From positions 5,552,501 to 5,616,500 of the forward strand of contig NC_068980.1 of assembly GCF_016808095.1 (NCBI RefSeq): a stretch of 64,000 nucleotides of DNA. The letters run 5' to 3'. Every line of letters begins with the position of its first letter. Position 1 is the stretch's first letter. Shown one piece after another: positions 62,646 through 64,000 of the stretch. Under the pieces are notes generated by a model that saw only the letters and a program-made list of their open reading frames with translations, was not told where the DNA came from and made no database searches. The translations under genes were made by a program, and so were the position numbers. Source of the DNA: Vigna angularis. Its lineage: Eukaryota; Streptophyta; Magnoliopsida; Fabales; Fabaceae.

Positions 62646-63351
62646 AAAATACAAAAATAAACAACTAATAACATACAAATGGCATAACATAATCAACATC
62701 ACATTTTACAAATATCACACTTGGATCTAAATACAGAAGCATGTTCTCATTCAAAATTCAAGATCATACAGAAACGAAATACTTCATATTCAAGATTTAA
62801 GATCAGACAAAAGCAAAATATTGCATATTCAAGACTCAAGATAATACAAAACGAAATATTCAAGGTTAGCTCCCCTTACCTCTATTCCAGACTTAATCTC
62901 CTCCTCTGAAACCGTTCTCTGAAAACTTCCAAAATTTCCCCTCTACAACTAGAATTTCCTCCAACTCTCTTCTCTCACAAATTTTTGTAGAATTTTGGTG
63001 CAAGTTTCAGCCTTCCCTCCCTTGCTATTTATAGCCAAAAAAATTTTACTATTCATTTTTACTATTCATTTTTACTATTCAAAAATATTATTTTAATCAC
63101 CATTTGCTAAATTCTTATCTCTGATGATTCAATTCTACGTGGAGTGTTTATCTCTTCCACAATTTTTTTTACTATTCATTTTTTTTTCAAAATCTTCTAA
63201 AATAAATTCTCAAATTTTAAACTCCTTCCTCTGAAATTATTATATATCATAAATTTTAATTTTTTTTGCCATAATTTTATTTTTATCTGTAAAAATTAAA
63301 AATTACTACTATTTATTAAATCTAAATATTTTTCATGGGTCTTACACTCAC

Positions 63352-64000
63352 TCTCTTAGTTATTTAATAAATTTGTTTCAAATGATCGTTGCAGTGTTAG
63401 AGATCCTGTATGCACTTGAGTTAAGATCAATTTTACCATATAAATAGAAACAAATTTTATTTTAAATATTAGTTAAATATAAATTTATTTTTTAATATGA
63501 TATCAGAACTTATTTTAATAAATTTGTTGTGAGTAAATCTTTTGAGAAAAAATAACTAGAAAAAACAATACTAATAAGATATGAGTTTAACTTATATATA
63601 AGATACTTTGATGTAGTTTTAGATTTTTATCCTTATATAATGTTTAACTTTCTCATTTTTATTCAATGTAAAATATAAATTTATTTAAATTTTTAATAAT
63701 AAATATATATTTTTTGATGTAAGAAAAATGTGTTAGAGATTCAAACAAAATGTAAAATCAATTCATAATTGTTAGATATTTGTTTTTGAACTGAACATTG
63801 TTGCACCTAACAAATTTATTTAATTTATCTTTATTATTTTTGTTAATTGAATAAGTCTTTTCTATTCCTAAACTTTAGCAGAAAACAATTCTGTTTTATA
63901 GTCAGTTTATTTGTTAGGGCAAATATTATAAATGTACGTAATTGACATTTGAATAAGATAAGAGTTCTCAATCATCTTTCATTCAATTTATATACTCTTC
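63352..64000. other. AT-rich DNA to the window end, no gene seen
   Basis: No feature was recognised. Confidence 0.55.

Larger units (their letters stand above)
60665..63346 (-). mobile_element. Solo LTR of the same family as 19.2 kb, copy 2
   Basis: On the minus strand it starts TGTAAGACCCATG (63346) and ends GGGATGTTACA (60665), the same ends as copy 1. The flanking 5-mers are CTCAA (60660-60664) and CTCAC (63347-63351), one mismatch. A promoter-like CTATAAATAG lies at about 63024-63035. Without the nested 644-bp element and its duplication the LTR is about 2.03 kb. No internal region or second LTR is present. It contains a four-unit tandem repeat of a segment that is single in copy 1. Confidence 0.85.

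Overview
The window is nuclear DNA from a flowering plant, most likely a eudicot legume. It is very AT-rich, with long (AT)n tracts and GT-AG introns. The protein-coding genes have close plant relatives: a plastid arogenate dehydratase, a nucleobase-ascorbate transporter of the NAT11/NAT12 type, an Rpp21-like RNase P protein and the ribosome-assembly factor RLP24. Much of the rest is old transposon DNA. The legume assignment is an impression from repeat style and gene sequence, not a search result.

Layout. 1-5.3 kb is AT-rich DNA with one intact tRNA-Leu(AAG) gene, two broken tRNA-Leu copies and a triplicated flanking unit. 5.3-13.3 kb has no recognisable gene, only a truncated Cassandra-like LTR at 8.7-9.0 kb. 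13.4-14.7 kb holds an intronless, GC-rich arogenate/prephenate dehydratase gene (minus). 14.8-28.5 kb is gene-poor and contains a complete 2.17-kb solo LTR (19.2-21.4 kb) with a perfect 5-bp target duplication. 28.5-34.2 kb is a ten-exon transporter gene (minus). 37.5-39.4 kb is a transposon-like block with minisatellites. 40.7-42.2 kb is a two-exon Rpp21-like gene (minus). 43.5-44.9 kb is a five-exon gene of unknown function encoding a membrane-anchored coiled-coil protein (minus). 47.4-50.3 kb is RLP24 (plus), with a long 5'-leader intron that contains a possible 69-residue gene on the opposite strand. 52.1-64 kb is mostly mobile DNA: a second Mutator-like element, decayed RLP24 flank fragments, a Cassandra-like TRIM, a hAT-like MITE and a second solo LTR (minus) carrying a nested fold-back Mutator-like element.

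The genes do not form an operon-like unit. Two of them act in RNA or ribosome maturation (RLP24 and Rpp21-like), and both have TGGGCY site II motifs upstream. Several transposons have target-site duplications readable directly from the sequence. Two of them sit in promoters: a hAT-like MITE 104 bp upstream of the unknown membrane-protein gene, and a Mutator-like element that split the upstream region of RLP24 next to a TGGGCC motif. All multi-exon models were built by hand from splice sites and reading-frame continuity. Exon phases close without exception, but no transcript evidence was available.
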